This document shows, one piece after another, positions 34,158-44,061 of a DNA stretch of 64,000 nucleotides (positions are counted from its first letter, which is position 1; every line of letters begins with the position of its first letter). Source of the DNA: Robiginitalea sp. SC105 (GTDB taxonomy: Bacteria; Bacteroidota; Bacteroidia; Flavobacteriales; Flavobacteriaceae); NCBI RefSeq assembly GCF_014243345.1, contig NZ_JACLZF010000001.1:62001-126000 (forward strand), in the 5' to 3' direction. The notes under the pieces were generated by a model. It worked only from the letters and a program-made list of their open reading frames with translations. It did no database searches and was not told the origin of the DNA. The position numbers were made by a program, and so were the translations under genes.

Positions 34158-35423
34158 ATGGAAAACGTACAGGCCATCAAACAGCGCTTTGAGCTCATCG
34201 GCAATGATGTCAAGCTCAACCGGGCCATCGAAAAGGCCATACAGGTAGCACCCACGGATATCTCCGTCCTGGTGACCGGGGAAAGCGGCGTGGGGAAGGA
34301 GGCCATCCCGAAGATCATCCATTCCCTCTCCCACCGAAAGCACGCCAAATACATCGCCGTGAACTGCGGGGCCATCCCGGAGGGCACCATAGACAGCGAG
34401 CTCTTTGGGCACGAGAAGGGCGCCTTTACAGGGGCCACCCAGACGCGCAGCGGCTATTTTGAGGTTGCCGACGGGGGTACGATCTTCCTGGACGAGGTAG
34501 GGGAACTGCCGCTCACCACCCAGGTACGCCTGCTCCGGATACTGGAAAACGGGGAATTCCTCAAGGTGGGTTCCTCCAAGGTGCAGAAGACCGATGTCCG
34601 GATCGTGGCCGCCACCAACATCAATATGCGGGATGCCATCCACAAGGGCAAATTCCGGGAAGACCTCTTCTACCGCCTCAGCACGGTCGAAATCCACATC
34701 CCGGCCCTGAGGGAGCGGCGCGATGACATCCACCTGCTGTTCCGGAAATTCGCCTCGGACTTCGGGCAGAAGTACAAGATGCCCACCATCCGCCTGGAGG
34801 AAGAAGCCGTTGCCCTGCTCGAGAATTTCCGCTGGCCGGGGAACATCCGGCAGCTCCGGAACATCGCCGAACAGATCTCCGTCCTGGAGAAAGAACGTTC
34901 CGTTTCGGCCGCCACCCTGCGGGCCTACCTGCCCGATTCCGGGGGAAGCCAGTTGCCTGCCGTGATTGAACAGCGTAGGCGGGAAGGAGACTTCAGCAAC
35001 GAACGGGAAATCCTCTACAAGGTGCTGTTCGACATGAAGTCCGACCTGAACGACCTGAAGAAGCTTACCCTGGAAATGTTAAAGCACGACAGCAGCGAAA
35101 AAGTACAGGAGGAACAGGAACAACTGATCCGGAAAATCTACGGGACCGACGAAGGCGAAATCCTGGACGAGGAAACCGCGGTGGCGGTGCTGCCTGCTGC
35201 TGGACAGCCCCCGGAACGCCCGACCACCCCTCCCCCGGTGGAAGACAAGTACCACTTCGCCGAGGAAATCGAAGAAGAAGAAACCCTATCTTTACAGGAG
35301 AAGGAGATCGAATTGATCGCCAAATCCCTGGAGCGCAACAAGGGGAAGCGGAAAGCTGCCGCAGCGGAACTGGGGATTTCCGAACGGACCCTCTACCGCA
35401 AAATCAAGCAATACGACCTGTAA
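34158..35423 (+). CDS. Sigma54-dependent transcription activator without receiver domain
   Basis: A 421-residue protein that consists of an AAA+ sigma54-interaction domain from near the N-terminus, with Walker A GESGVGKE (41-48; the usual Thr is Val), the sigma54-contacting GAFTGA loop (88-93), Walker B GGTIFLDE (106-113) and RWPGNIRQLRN. An acidic/Pro-rich linker follows (about 315-375), and a Fis-type helix-turn-helix forms the end (AAAAELGISERTLYRKIKQYDL). There is no response-regulator or other sensory domain. It acts with RpoN from an upstream enhancer. It is between miaB (3-nt gap) and lptE (1-nt gap); a candidate sigma54 promoter lies downstream before groES. Confidence 0.92.
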   Translation: MENVQAIKQRFELIGNDVKLNRAIEKAIQVAPTDISVLVTGESGVGKEAIPKIIHSLSHRKHAKYIAVNCGAIPEGTIDSELFGHEKGAFTGATQTRSGYFEVADGGTIFLDEVGELPLTTQVRLLRILENGEFLKVGSSKVQKTDVRIVAATNINMRDAIHKGKFREDLFYRLSTVEIHIPALRERRDDIHLLFRKFASDFGQKYKMPTIRLEEEAVALLENFRWPGNIRQLRNIAEQISVLEKERSVSAATLRAYLPDSGGSQLPAVIEQRRREGDFSNEREILYKVLFDMKSDLNDLKKLTLEMLKHDSSEKVQEEQEQLIRKIYGTDEGEILDEETAVAVLPAAGQPPERPTTPPPVEDKYHFAEEIEEEETLSLQEKEIELIAKSLERNKGKRKAAAAELGISERTLYRKIKQYDL

Positions 35424-35424
35424 C

Positions 35425-35940
35425 ATGAAATACCTCCTGAAAATCGGCCTGGCTGCACTGGTGCTGGCACTCTTCGGTTGCGGGGCGTATACCTTTACCG
35501 GCGGGGACGTCGGGGACGCCCAAACCTTCCAGGTGAACTATTTTCAGAACTACGCCACCCAGAGCCCGGGGTCGGTATTCCACCCGGGGCTCGACCGGGA
35601 TTACACCCTGTCGCTGCAGGACCTGATCCTGAACCAGACGAACCTGGACCTGGTATCGTCGAATGCCGACCTGGTATACGAAGGCGAAATTGTGGAATAC
35701 CGCGTGCAACCCATGTCGGCGACGGCCCAGCAACGCGCCGCCCAGAACCGGCTGACCATGACGGTCAATGTGCGTTTTTTCAACAAGACCAAGGAGGACG
35801 CAGATTTTGAGCAGCGTTTCTCCTTCTTTTTCGACTACCCGGCGGCCTCACAGCTGGCTTCGGTCCGCGACCAGGCCCACCAGGAAATCTTTGAGCGGAT
35901 CAACCAGGATATTTTCACCCGATCCCTGGCAAACTGGTAA
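35425..35940 (+). CDS. lptE: LPS-assembly lipoprotein LptE (Bacteroidota type)
   Basis: A 171-residue lipoprotein (LVLALFGCGAYTFTG, lipidated Cys near 15) with the LptE-family pattern of Bacteroidota: YTFTGGDVGDAQTFQVNYF, then a helix and a C-terminal segment HQEIFERINQDIFTRSLANW. LptE plugs the LptD barrel and helps LPS reach the outer leaflet. It begins one base after the sigma54 activator stop and ends 3 nt before the next gene, so it lies within one transcript. No LptD is in the window. Confidence 0.88.
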   Translation: MKYLLKIGLAALVLALFGCGAYTFTGGDVGDAQTFQVNYFQNYATQSPGSVFHPGLDRDYTLSLQDLILNQTNLDLVSSNADLVYEGEIVEYRVQPMSATAQQRAAQNRLTMTVNVRFFNKTKEDADFEQRFSFFFDYPAASQLASVRDQAHQEIFERINQDIFTRSLANW

Positions 35941-35943
35941 ACC

Positions 35944-36876
35944 ATGCAAGTACCCGATTTTACATACCTGCTGCAACAACCCGGAAAACTGGAAACACCG
36001 GTGCAGACCCGGCAGCTCGAAGAAGTACTGCAGGCATACCCCTGGTTCCAGGCGGCGCGGGCACTGCACCTGAAAGGCCTGCGCAACCTCAACAGCTACA
36101 AATACAACCAGGCCCTCAAGGCCACGGCGGCCTGTACCGCAGACCGGGAGGTGCTGTTCGACTTCATCACCTCGGAGGCCTTTTTGCAAAACGATATTGC
36201 CGATGCCATCTCGGGCAAGGTTTCCCTTTCCGACCGGGAAATTGTTTCGGAAGAAGTAGCCCCCGGCGAGGCCAGGGAACGGGAACTCATCGAGGAGGAA
36301 CCCGACGGGGCCCTCCCGCGTTCCGCGGCCGACGCGGACCAGATCCTCGATCCCGGCCTCTTCCGTTCCGTGGACCCGGAGGTGGACAAAAAGATTGCCT
36401 CCGAACAGGAAAATGCCCGCGAAAAACTGGGGATGGGAAAGCCCCTGGATTTTAACCGGGGGGAACGCTACTCCTTTTCGGAGTGGTTGCAGATCACCAG
36501 TTTCGGTCCCGGGGCTGCCCCGGCCGGAGCACCCGAATCCCATCCTGCCGGGCAGCCGGAAAAAAGCACCCCGGCCCGGGATGCCCGCCGGAAAAAGAAA
36601 TTCGAACGCATCGATCGCTTTATAGAGGAAAACCCCAGGATCGTGCCGCAAAAGGCGGCCGGCGCCTCCAAGGTAAACATCAAGGAGTCGCTGAAACTGG
36701 ATAAGGAGGAGCTGATGACCGAGACCCTGGCACGGGTCTATCTGGAGCAGGGCAAATACAAAAAAGCCATACAGTCCTACCGGATCTTAAGTTTGAAATA
36801 TCCGGAAAAAAGTGGTTTCTTTGCGGACCAAATTAAAGCAGTGGAAAAACTGCAACAAGATAAACCGAAAAAGTAA
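35944..36876 (+). CDS. Conserved-context protein of unknown function with TPR-like end
   Basis: A 310-residue protein. The N-terminal 75 residues are helical (YLLQQPGKLETPVQTRQLEEVLQAYPWFQAARALHLKGLRN), the middle (about 85-215) is acidic and Pro/Ala-rich, so probably disordered, and the last 75 residues contain one TPR-like helix pair (LARVYLEQGKYKKAIQSYRILSLKYPEKSGFFADQIK). No signal peptide is visible. The gene sits between lptE and secG, sharing one base with secG (TAATG). This position suggests a role linked to envelope biogenesis, but that is inference only. Confidence 0.8.
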   Translation: MQVPDFTYLLQQPGKLETPVQTRQLEEVLQAYPWFQAARALHLKGLRNLNSYKYNQALKATAACTADREVLFDFITSEAFLQNDIADAISGKVSLSDREIVSEEVAPGEARERELIEEEPDGALPRSAADADQILDPGLFRSVDPEVDKKIASEQENAREKLGMGKPLDFNRGERYSFSEWLQITSFGPGAAPAGAPESHPAGQPEKSTPARDARRKKKFERIDRFIEENPRIVPQKAAGASKVNIKESLKLDKEELMTETLARVYLEQGKYKKAIQSYRILSLKYPEKSGFFADQIKAVEKLQQDKPKK

Positions 36877-37238
36877 TGAGCACATTTTCCATATTCCTGG
36901 TCCTGATCATTATCGTCTGCCTGCTTCTGATGCTGGTGGTGATGGTGCAGAACCCGAAAGGCGGGGGCCTCTCCTCCTCCTTTGGCGGAGGCGGGAACCA
37001 GGTGGTTGGCGGCGTGAAGAAAACCGGCGATTTCCTGGACAAGAGCACCTGGACGCTGGCAACGGTCCTGGTCGTCCTGATCCTGCTTTCCAATGTGACC
37101 CTTAAAAGCAACTTCCAGGAGCAGGAATCGCGGCTCCTTCAGGAAGACGGTATCGAAAGCGTCCCGGAAGGCGACCTGGAAACCATCCCGGAAGCCCCGG
37201 CTGGTGAAACAGCCAGTCCGCTGGACACGCTGCAGTGA
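36876..37238 (+). CDS. secG: Preprotein translocase subunit SecG
   Basis: A 120-residue protein with two transmembrane helices (FSIFLVLIIIVCLLLMLVVMVQ and TWTLATVLVVLILLSNVTL) separated by the typical Gly/Ser-rich loop (NPKGGGLSSSFGGGGNQVVGG). It helps the SecYE channel during protein export. The C-terminal 35 residues are acidic and are an extension compared with the classical short SecG, as is common in Bacteroidota. It is followed by a strong hairpin terminator, so groESL is transcribed on its own. Confidence 0.93.
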   Translation: MSTFSIFLVLIIIVCLLLMLVVMVQNPKGGGLSSSFGGGGNQVVGGVKKTGDFLDKSTWTLATVLVVLILLSNVTLKSNFQEQESRLLQEDGIESVPEGDLETIPEAPAGETASPLDTLQ

Positions 37239-37263
37239 AAAATTTACCGGCCCAATTGGAGAA

Positions 37264-37294
37264 ATGCCAGTTTGTATGACAAGCTGGCATTTTT
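37264..37294 (+). terminator. Rho-independent terminator after secG
   Basis: A 12-bp stem with one G-U pair (37264-37275 with 37279-37290) and a 3-nt loop, followed by TTTT at 37291-37294. It separates the miaB-secG transcript from groESL. Confidence 0.8.
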
Positions 37295-37302
37295 CATTTA
37301 AC

Positions 37303-37338
37303 AAACTGTCAGTTTTTGCCGCATGGCACAATTTCTGC
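37303..37338 (+). promoter_or_regulatory. Palindrome plus sigma54-like promoter before groES
   Basis: AAACTGTCAGTTT (37303-37315) is a palindrome around one central base. Nine nt further, TGGCAC-N6-TGC (37324-37338) places GG and GC 12 bp apart, the spacing of sigma54 -24/-12 promoters (TGGCAC-N5-TTGC; one mismatch in the -12 part). No standard TAnnTTTG box was found in this gap. It lies 43 nt before the groES ATG. A CIRCE element (TTAGCACTC-N9-GAGTGCTAA) is absent. Confidence 0.55.
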
Positions 37339-37380
37339 CGATAGCAAGGACGAAACTAAAAATCTAAAAAATCGATCAAT

Positions 37381-37659
37381 ATGGCTAAAGTTAACATCAA
37401 ACCATTGGCAGATCGGGTCCTGATAGCACCCATGGCAGCCGAAACCAAGACGGCCTCGGGGATTATCATCCCGGATACGGCCAAGGAAAAACCGCAAAAA
37501 GGCAAAGTCGTTGCGGTTGGCCCCGGTACCAAGGACGAGAAAATGACCGTATCGGTGGGTGACACCGTGCTGTACGGGAAGTACTCGGGTACCGAACTCA
37601 AATTTGACGGTGCCGATTACCTGATGATGCGCGAGAGCGATATTTTAGCAATTATCTAA
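37381..37659 (+). CDS. groES: Co-chaperonin GroES
   Basis: A 92-residue co-chaperonin with the complete Cpn10 pattern: [27 protein letters not shown] with the mobile loop at about residues 16-32, then [14 protein letters not shown] and [13 protein letters not shown]. It caps GroEL. It is transcribed apart from secG and lies 69 nt before groEL with a hairpin between. Confidence 0.98.
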   Translation: MAKVNIKPLADRVLIAPMAAETKTASGIIIPDTAKEKPQKGKVVAVGPGTKDEKMTVSVGDTVLYGKYSGTELKFDGADYLMMRESDILAII

Positions 37660-37670
37660 AAACATACGTA

Positions 37671-39360
<1,690 letters not shown>

Positions 39361-39392
39361 TCCTCCCGGGGCAACCCGAAGGGAAAAACCAC

Positions 39393-39423
39393 AAAACCGG
39401 CAGCTCGCGCTGCCGGTTTTTTT
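39393..39423 (+). terminator. Rho-independent terminator after groEL
   Basis: A perfect 12-bp stem (39393-39404 with 39409-39420), 4-nt loop, and a run of seven T that begins in the stem. It lies 32 nt after the groEL stop. Confidence 0.9.
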
Positions 39424-39436
39424 ATGCGCTATTTCG

Positions 39437-39444
39437 TACCTTGG
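39437..39444 (+). promoter_or_regulatory. -7-like box before the GAF protein gene
   Basis: TACCTTGG matches TAnnTTTG with one mismatch and lies 37 nt upstream of ATG 39482, just after the groEL terminator. Confidence 0.4.
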
Positions 39445-39481
39445 CACCCTTAATTCACACATCCTATAATCTTCATCACCG

Positions 39482-39934
39482 ATGACCGAAGCACTCCATA
39501 ACCAGACCCTGGAAATCCTCAGGGACAACCAGAAACCCGCGGAAGCCCGCCTGCAGGGGGTCTGCGATTTGTTGCAGTCGGAAATCCCGCATTACGACTG
39601 GGTCGGGTTCTATTTCAGGAACGGGCAGAAACCCGAACTGAAGCTCGGGCCCTATGCCGGGGACCCCACCGACCATACCATCATCCCTTTCGGCAAGGGG
39701 ATCTGTGGCCAGGTTGCCCTGAGCAACTCAAACTTTGTGGTGCCCGACGTGAGCGCGCAGGACAACTACATTGCCTGCAGCATCCACGTAAAGGCGGAAA
39801 TCGTGGTGCCGATTTTCGTCCGGGGAGAGAATATCGGGCAGATCGACATCGACTCCCACACCCCGGACCCCTTTGGACCGGAGGATGAAAAGTTCCTGGA
39901 ATCCATCTGCGCGGAAGTAGCGCGGATTCTTTAA
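39482..39934 (+). CDS. GAF-domain protein, free methionine-(R)-sulfoxide reductase-like
   Basis: A 150-residue single GAF domain with the fRMsr pattern: DWVGFYF, IPFGKGICGQVA (Cys75), YIACSIHVKAEIVVPI (Cys99, matching the catalytic Cys of the family) and GQIDIDS. In the Escherichia coli and yeast enzymes a third cysteine stands about ten residues before the GICG motif; here this position reads DHTIIPFG and has no cysteine. It may use another thiol partner or have a different role. Cytosolic, single gene. Confidence 0.8.
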   Translation: MTEALHNQTLEILRDNQKPAEARLQGVCDLLQSEIPHYDWVGFYFRNGQKPELKLGPYAGDPTDHTIIPFGKGICGQVALSNSNFVVPDVSAQDNYIACSIHVKAEIVVPIFVRGENIGQIDIDSHTPDPFGPEDEKFLESICAEVARIL

Positions 39935-39986
39935 AACTTTCCCGCATTTGTTGATAACCGGCCCGGTTTTTTCCTGCCAAATAAAG

Positions 39987-39994
39987 TACTTTTG
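39987..39994 (+). promoter_or_regulatory. -7 promoter box of purH
   Basis: TACTTTTG, exact TAnnTTTG match, 29 nt upstream of the purH ATG. Confidence 0.6.
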
Positions 39995-40023
39995 CTCCCC
40001 TAAACCCTTATAATCCAGTACAG

Positions 40024-41556
40024 ATGAGCACCTCCAGAAAAGCGGCCTCCGCCCTGATCTCGGTATTCCACAAGGACGGGCTGGAACCCGTTGTCCGAAA
40101 ACTGCACGAACTCGGCATCACCCTCTACTCCACCGGCGGCACCGAGGCCTTTATCCGCAAAATGGGGGTCCCGGTAATCCCGGTAGAAGAGGTGACGGGA
40201 TACCCCTCCATCCTGGGCGGCCGGGTAAAAACCCTCCATCCCAAGGTCTTTGGCGGCATCCTGGGCCGCAGGGAGCTGGATGGGGACCTGGAACAATTGA
40301 AGGACTACGAGATCCCGGAAATGGACATCGTGATCGTGGACCTGTACCCTTTTGAAAAGACCGTAGCGGAAGGTGCCTCAGAACAGGACATCATCGAGAA
40401 GATCGATATCGGGGGCATTTCACTTATCCGGGCCGCGGCCAAAAACTACCGGGATGTACTCTGTGTATCGTCCATGGCCGATTACAAGCCCCTGCTTGAG
40501 TTACTGGCCAGGGGAGACGGGGCCACCACCCTGGAGGAGCGGCAGGCGTTTGCTGCCAACGCATTCCAGGTTTCCTCCCATTACGACACCGCCATCTTCA
40601 ATTACTTCAACCGCAAGGCAGGCAGGCAGGCCCTGAAGATCAGCGAGCCGGAAGGCCGCGTGTTGCGGTATGGGGAGAACCCCCACCAGGAAGGCATTTT
40701 CTATGGCGACTTTGACGCCCTCTTTGAGCAGCTGCACGGGAAAGCCCTCTCCTACAACAACCTGCTGGATATCGATGCGGCGGTCAATCTGATGGAGGAA
40801 TTCCGCGATGACGCTCCGACCTTTGCGATCCTCAAGCACAACAACGCCTGCGGCCTGGCAACCCGCGACACGCTGAGCGACGCCTACAGGGATGCCCTCG
40901 CCGGGGACCCCGTTTCTGCCTTCGGGGGCATCCTGATCTGCAACCGTCCCATGGATGCCGACACGGCTGCCCAGGTTCACGAACTGTTTTGCGAGGTGGT
41001 TATCGCCCCGTCCTTTGAGGCCGATGCGCTGGAGGTCCTCAAGGGCAAGAAAAACCGGATCCTGCTGGTGCAGAAACCGGTGTCCCTCCCCCGGGGACAG
41101 GTACGGACCTGCCTCAACGGCATCCTCTACCAGGACAAGGACACAAAAACCGACGGGGTGGAGGACCTGGATTACGCTACGCAAACGCGCCCCACTGGGG
41201 AGGAGCTGGAAGACCTCCTTTTTGCCTCAAAAATCTGCAAGCACACCAAGTCCAACACGATTGTCCTGGCAAAAGGCCGGCAGCTCTGCGCCAGCGGGAC
41301 CGGGCAAACCTCCCGGGTCGATGCCCTCAACCAGGCCATCCACAAGGCAGGGTCTTTTGGTTTCGACCTGAAAGGGGCCGTCATGGCCAGCGACGCCTTC
41401 TTCCCGTTTCCGGACTGCGTGGAGATCGCCGGGAAGGCCGGGGTGACCGCCGTGATCCAGCCGGGAGGGTCCATCAAAGACCAGTTGAGCATCGATTATT
41501 GCAATGAAAATGGAATTGCAATGGTAATGACCGGCACACGTCATTTTAAGCATTAA
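40024..41556 (+). CDS. purH: Bifunctional AICAR transformylase/IMP cyclohydrolase PurH
   Basis: A 510-residue bifunctional enzyme for the last two steps of IMP synthesis. The N-terminal MGS-like domain (about 1-200) forms the cyclohydrolase (ALISVFHKDGLEPVVRKL; LYSTGGTEAFI; GGRVKTLHPKVFGGIL), and the C-terminal part is the AICAR transformylase (LRYGENPHQEG; LKHNNACGLATRD; SDAFFPFPDCVEIA). The protein ends in TGTRHFKH as usual. It lies 59 nt before mreB, which has its own -7-like box. Confidence 0.97.
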   Translation: MSTSRKAASALISVFHKDGLEPVVRKLHELGITLYSTGGTEAFIRKMGVPVIPVEEVTGYPSILGGRVKTLHPKVFGGILGRRELDGDLEQLKDYEIPEMDIVIVDLYPFEKTVAEGASEQDIIEKIDIGGISLIRAAAKNYRDVLCVSSMADYKPLLELLARGDGATTLEERQAFAANAFQVSSHYDTAIFNYFNRKAGRQALKISEPEGRVLRYGENPHQEGIFYGDFDALFEQLHGKALSYNNLLDIDAAVNLMEEFRDDAPTFAILKHNNACGLATRDTLSDAYRDALAGDPVSAFGGILICNRPMDADTAAQVHELFCEVVIAPSFEADALEVLKGKKNRILLVQKPVSLPRGQVRTCLNGILYQDKDTKTDGVEDLDYATQTRPTGEELEDLLFASKICKHTKSNTIVLAKGRQLCASGTGQTSRVDALNQAIHKAGSFGFDLKGAVMASDAFFPFPDCVEIAGKAGVTAVIQPGGSIKDQLSIDYCNENGIAMVMTGTRHFKH

Positions 41557-41562
41557 TTTTAC

Positions 41563-41570
41563 TACTTTTA
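41563..41570 (+). promoter_or_regulatory. -7-like box before mreB
   Basis: TACTTTTA differs from TAnnTTTG at one position; 45 nt upstream of the mreB ATG. Confidence 0.4.
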
Positions 41571-41615
41571 TCGATAAATTTTGCCCGATCACCGGGGAAA
41601 CCAAACAGCTAGCCA

Positions 41616-42644
41616 ATGGGTTTTTTTGATTTCTTGACTGAGGAAATAGCCATCGACCTCGGCACCGCCAACACCCTCATCATTCACGACGACAAGGTGG
41701 TGGTGGACAGTCCCTCCATTGTGGCACGGGACCGGATTTCCGGCAAGATCATCGCCGTGGGGCGGGAGGCCAATATGATGCAGGGAAAGACCCATGAAAA
41801 TATCAAGACCATCCGGCCGCTCAAGGATGGGGTGATCGCGGATTTCGACGCCTCGGAAAAGATGATCAACATGTTCATCAAGAACATCCCGGCCCTGAAG
41901 AAAAAATGGTTTCCCCCGGCTTTGCGGATGGTTATCTGTATCCCTTCCGGGATCACGGAGGTCGAGATGCGGGCGGTAAAGGAATCGGCCGAACGGGTTA
42001 ACGGCAAGGAAGTCTACCTGATCCACGAGCCCATGGCTGCGGCCATCGGGATCGGGTTGGATATCATGCAGCCCAAGGGGAACATGATCGTGGATATCGG
42101 CGGGGGGACCACTGAGATCGCGGTGATCGCCCTTGGCGGTATTGTCTGCGACAAATCCGTGAAAATTGCCGGGGACGTATTCACCAACGACATCATCTAC
42201 TACATGCGTACCCAGCACAACCTCTATGTGGGCGAGAGTACGGCGGAGAACATCAAGATACAGATCGGGTCGGCCACGGAAGACCTCCAGTCCCCCCCGG
42301 ACGAGATGTCCGTACAGGGGCGGGACCTGCTGACCGGGAAACCCAAACAGGTTTCCATATCCTACCGGGAAATCGCCAAGGCACTGGACAAATCCATCCT
42401 GCGCGTAGAGGACGCCGTCATGGAAACCCTTTCCCAGACGCCGCCCGAACTGGCAGCAGACATCTACAATACGGGAATCTACCTCGCCGGCGGCGGTTCC
42501 ATGCTCAGGGGACTGGACCGGCGCCTGTCCCAGAAAACGGACCTGCCGGTGTATATAGCGGAAGACCCGCTCCGTGCGGTGGTCCGCGGGACCGGCATCG
42601 CCTTGAAAAACCTGGAGCGGTACAAGAGCATCCTCATCAAGTAA
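41616..42644 (+). CDS. mreB: Rod shape-determining protein MreB
   Basis: A 342-residue bacterial actin. The ATP-binding blocks are visible: phosphate 1 EIAIDLGTANTLI, phosphate 2 MIVDIGGGTTEIAVIALGG, and adenosine motif IYLAGGGSMLRGLDRRL. MreB filaments under the inner membrane direct the elongasome. It begins the mreB-mreC-mreD-mrdA-rodA set, all on the plus strand. Confidence 0.97.
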   Translation: MGFFDFLTEEIAIDLGTANTLIIHDDKVVVDSPSIVARDRISGKIIAVGREANMMQGKTHENIKTIRPLKDGVIADFDASEKMINMFIKNIPALKKKWFPPALRMVICIPSGITEVEMRAVKESAERVNGKEVYLIHEPMAAAIGIGLDIMQPKGNMIVDIGGGTTEIAVIALGGIVCDKSVKIAGDVFTNDIIYYMRTQHNLYVGESTAENIKIQIGSATEDLQSPPDEMSVQGRDLLTGKPKQVSISYREIAKALDKSILRVEDAVMETLSQTPPELAADIYNTGIYLAGGGSMLRGLDRRLSQKTDLPVYIAEDPLRAVVRGTGIALKNLERYKSILIK

Positions 42645-42688
42645 TACCGGCCCGGGCATGACCCCGGCAGCCCCAACAGAGCAGCAGC

Positions 42689-43507
42689 ATGCAGCGGATT
42701 ATCAACTTTATCTTACGCAACCGGTCCTCCCTGCTTTTCCTGTTCCTGCTCGCATTTTCCCTGTTGCTCACCGTCCAGAACAACGCCCTGCACCGCGCCC
42801 GATTTTTCAATTCGTCTAACTGGTTGTCCGGCACGGTTTACAGTGCTTCCAATTCGGTTACCGGGTACTTCGGCCTCAGGCGGGAAAACGAAAAACTGCT
42901 GCAGGAAAACCGCAGGTTGCGCAGCCTGTTGTTCAATTCCCGGAAGCAGGATTCCATGGAACTCGATACCTCGCGCCTGGATTACCGGGTAATGACGGCA
43001 ACCATCATCAAAAACAGCTATACGGATGCAAACAACTACATCACCATCGACAAGGGACGGGCAGACAGCGTCAACCAGGACATGGGGGTAATTACCTCCC
43101 GGGGCATCCTGGGAATTGTTGAGATGACCAGCAAGAATTACGCCTCTGTACAGAGCATCCTGAATACCAAATCCAATATCAACGCCAAGATCGCCGGCAC
43201 CGATTATTTCGGGTCCCTGACCTGGAACCGGAAAAACCACCAACTCGTACAGCTGGAGGACATCCCGCGCCTGGTCCCCCTGCGGGAAGGGGACACCATC
43301 GTTACCGGGGCCATGTCGAGCATTTTCCCGGAAAACATCCCCATCGGGACCATTGAAGGGTTCTCGCTGACCGAATCCCAGAGCTTTTACCAAATCGACG
43401 TGCGCCTGTTCAACGACATGACCAACCTGAAACAGGTCTACCTGATCCGCAACCGAGATCGGGATGAAATTCTCCAACTGGAATCCGACGTAGCCAATGA
43501 CCTTTAA
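42689..43507 (+). CDS. mreC: Rod shape-determining protein MreC
   Basis: A 272-residue protein with an N-terminal transmembrane helix (LLFLFLLAFSLLLTVQNN), a coiled-coil segment (about residues 65-90, RRENEKLLQENRRLRSLL) and the MreC beta-domains (VITSRGILGIVEMTSKNYASV; GDTIVTGAMSSIFPENIPIG). It links MreB with the periplasmic cell-wall synthesis enzymes. Its last 11 nt overlap the start of mreD. Confidence 0.95.
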   Translation: MQRIINFILRNRSSLLFLFLLAFSLLLTVQNNALHRARFFNSSNWLSGTVYSASNSVTGYFGLRRENEKLLQENRRLRSLLFNSRKQDSMELDTSRLDYRVMTATIIKNSYTDANNYITIDKGRADSVNQDMGVITSRGILGIVEMTSKNYASVQSILNTKSNINAKIAGTDYFGSLTWNRKNHQLVQLEDIPRLVPLREGDTIVTGAMSSIFPENIPIGTIEGFSLTESQSFYQIDVRLFNDMTNLKQVYLIRNRDRDEILQLESDVANDL

Positions 43508-44003
43508 CTACCTGCTTGTCGGAATCCGCTTTGTCGCCCTGGTCCTGATCCAGGTATTGGTTTTCAACCGGATGAACCTGTTCGATTTTGTCAACCCCAT
43601 GGTCTACATCCTTTTCCTGTACTGGTTCCCGGTTAAGGAAAACCGAACCACCCTCATCCTGGCCGCCTTCCTGCTCGGGTTTACCGTAGACCTGTTTTCG
43701 GATACCATGGCCCTTCACACCTGTGCCTCCCTCACCGCGGCATTCCTCCGCTATCCGCTGATGCGCTTTGTTTTTGGGGTGAATATGGAATTCCAGAATT
43801 TCCGCCTTTCCAACTCCACCCGGGTACAACAATTCACCTTTTTAGCGTTATTGATTATAGTGCACCATCTCGTATTCTTTTCGCTTGAAATTTTTAGTTT
43901 GTCGAATTTGCTGCTAATTTTGAAACGGGTGGTGTTTACGGGGCTTGGTACCCTGGTGTTCTCCATATTGCTGGCATCGCTGTTCGCTATCCGCAAGGAG
44001 TAA
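43497..44003 (+). CDS. mreD: Rod shape-determining protein MreD
   Basis: A 168-residue inner-membrane protein with five predicted helices and the typical MreD order of hydrophobic segments. The conserved middle reads LAAFLLGFTVDLFSD. It overlaps mreC by 11 nt and precedes mrdA by 58 nt. Identified by size, hydropathy and position. Confidence 0.92.
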   Translation: MTFNYLLVGIRFVALVLIQVLVFNRMNLFDFVNPMVYILFLYWFPVKENRTTLILAAFLLGFTVDLFSDTMALHTCASLTAAFLRYPLMRFVFGVNMEFQNFRLSNSTRVQQFTFLALLIIVHHLVFFSLEIFSLSNLLLILKRVVFTGLGTLVFSILLASLFAIRKE

Positions 44004-44061
44004 TCCAAAGAGCCCCGGATACCGTATTTATTAAGGAAATAGAAAACCGCATCATCAGCAG

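Noticed and set aside
32652-34733. Open frame of 693 codons opposite miaB and the sigma54 activator
   Set aside because: It is antisense to two genes with intact catalytic motifs; length is a GC-rich frame effect.
37296-37380. CIRCE (HrcA) operator before groES
   Set aside because: No TTAGCACTC-N9-GAGTGCTAA or close variant is present; only the AAACTGTCAGTTT palindrome is seen.
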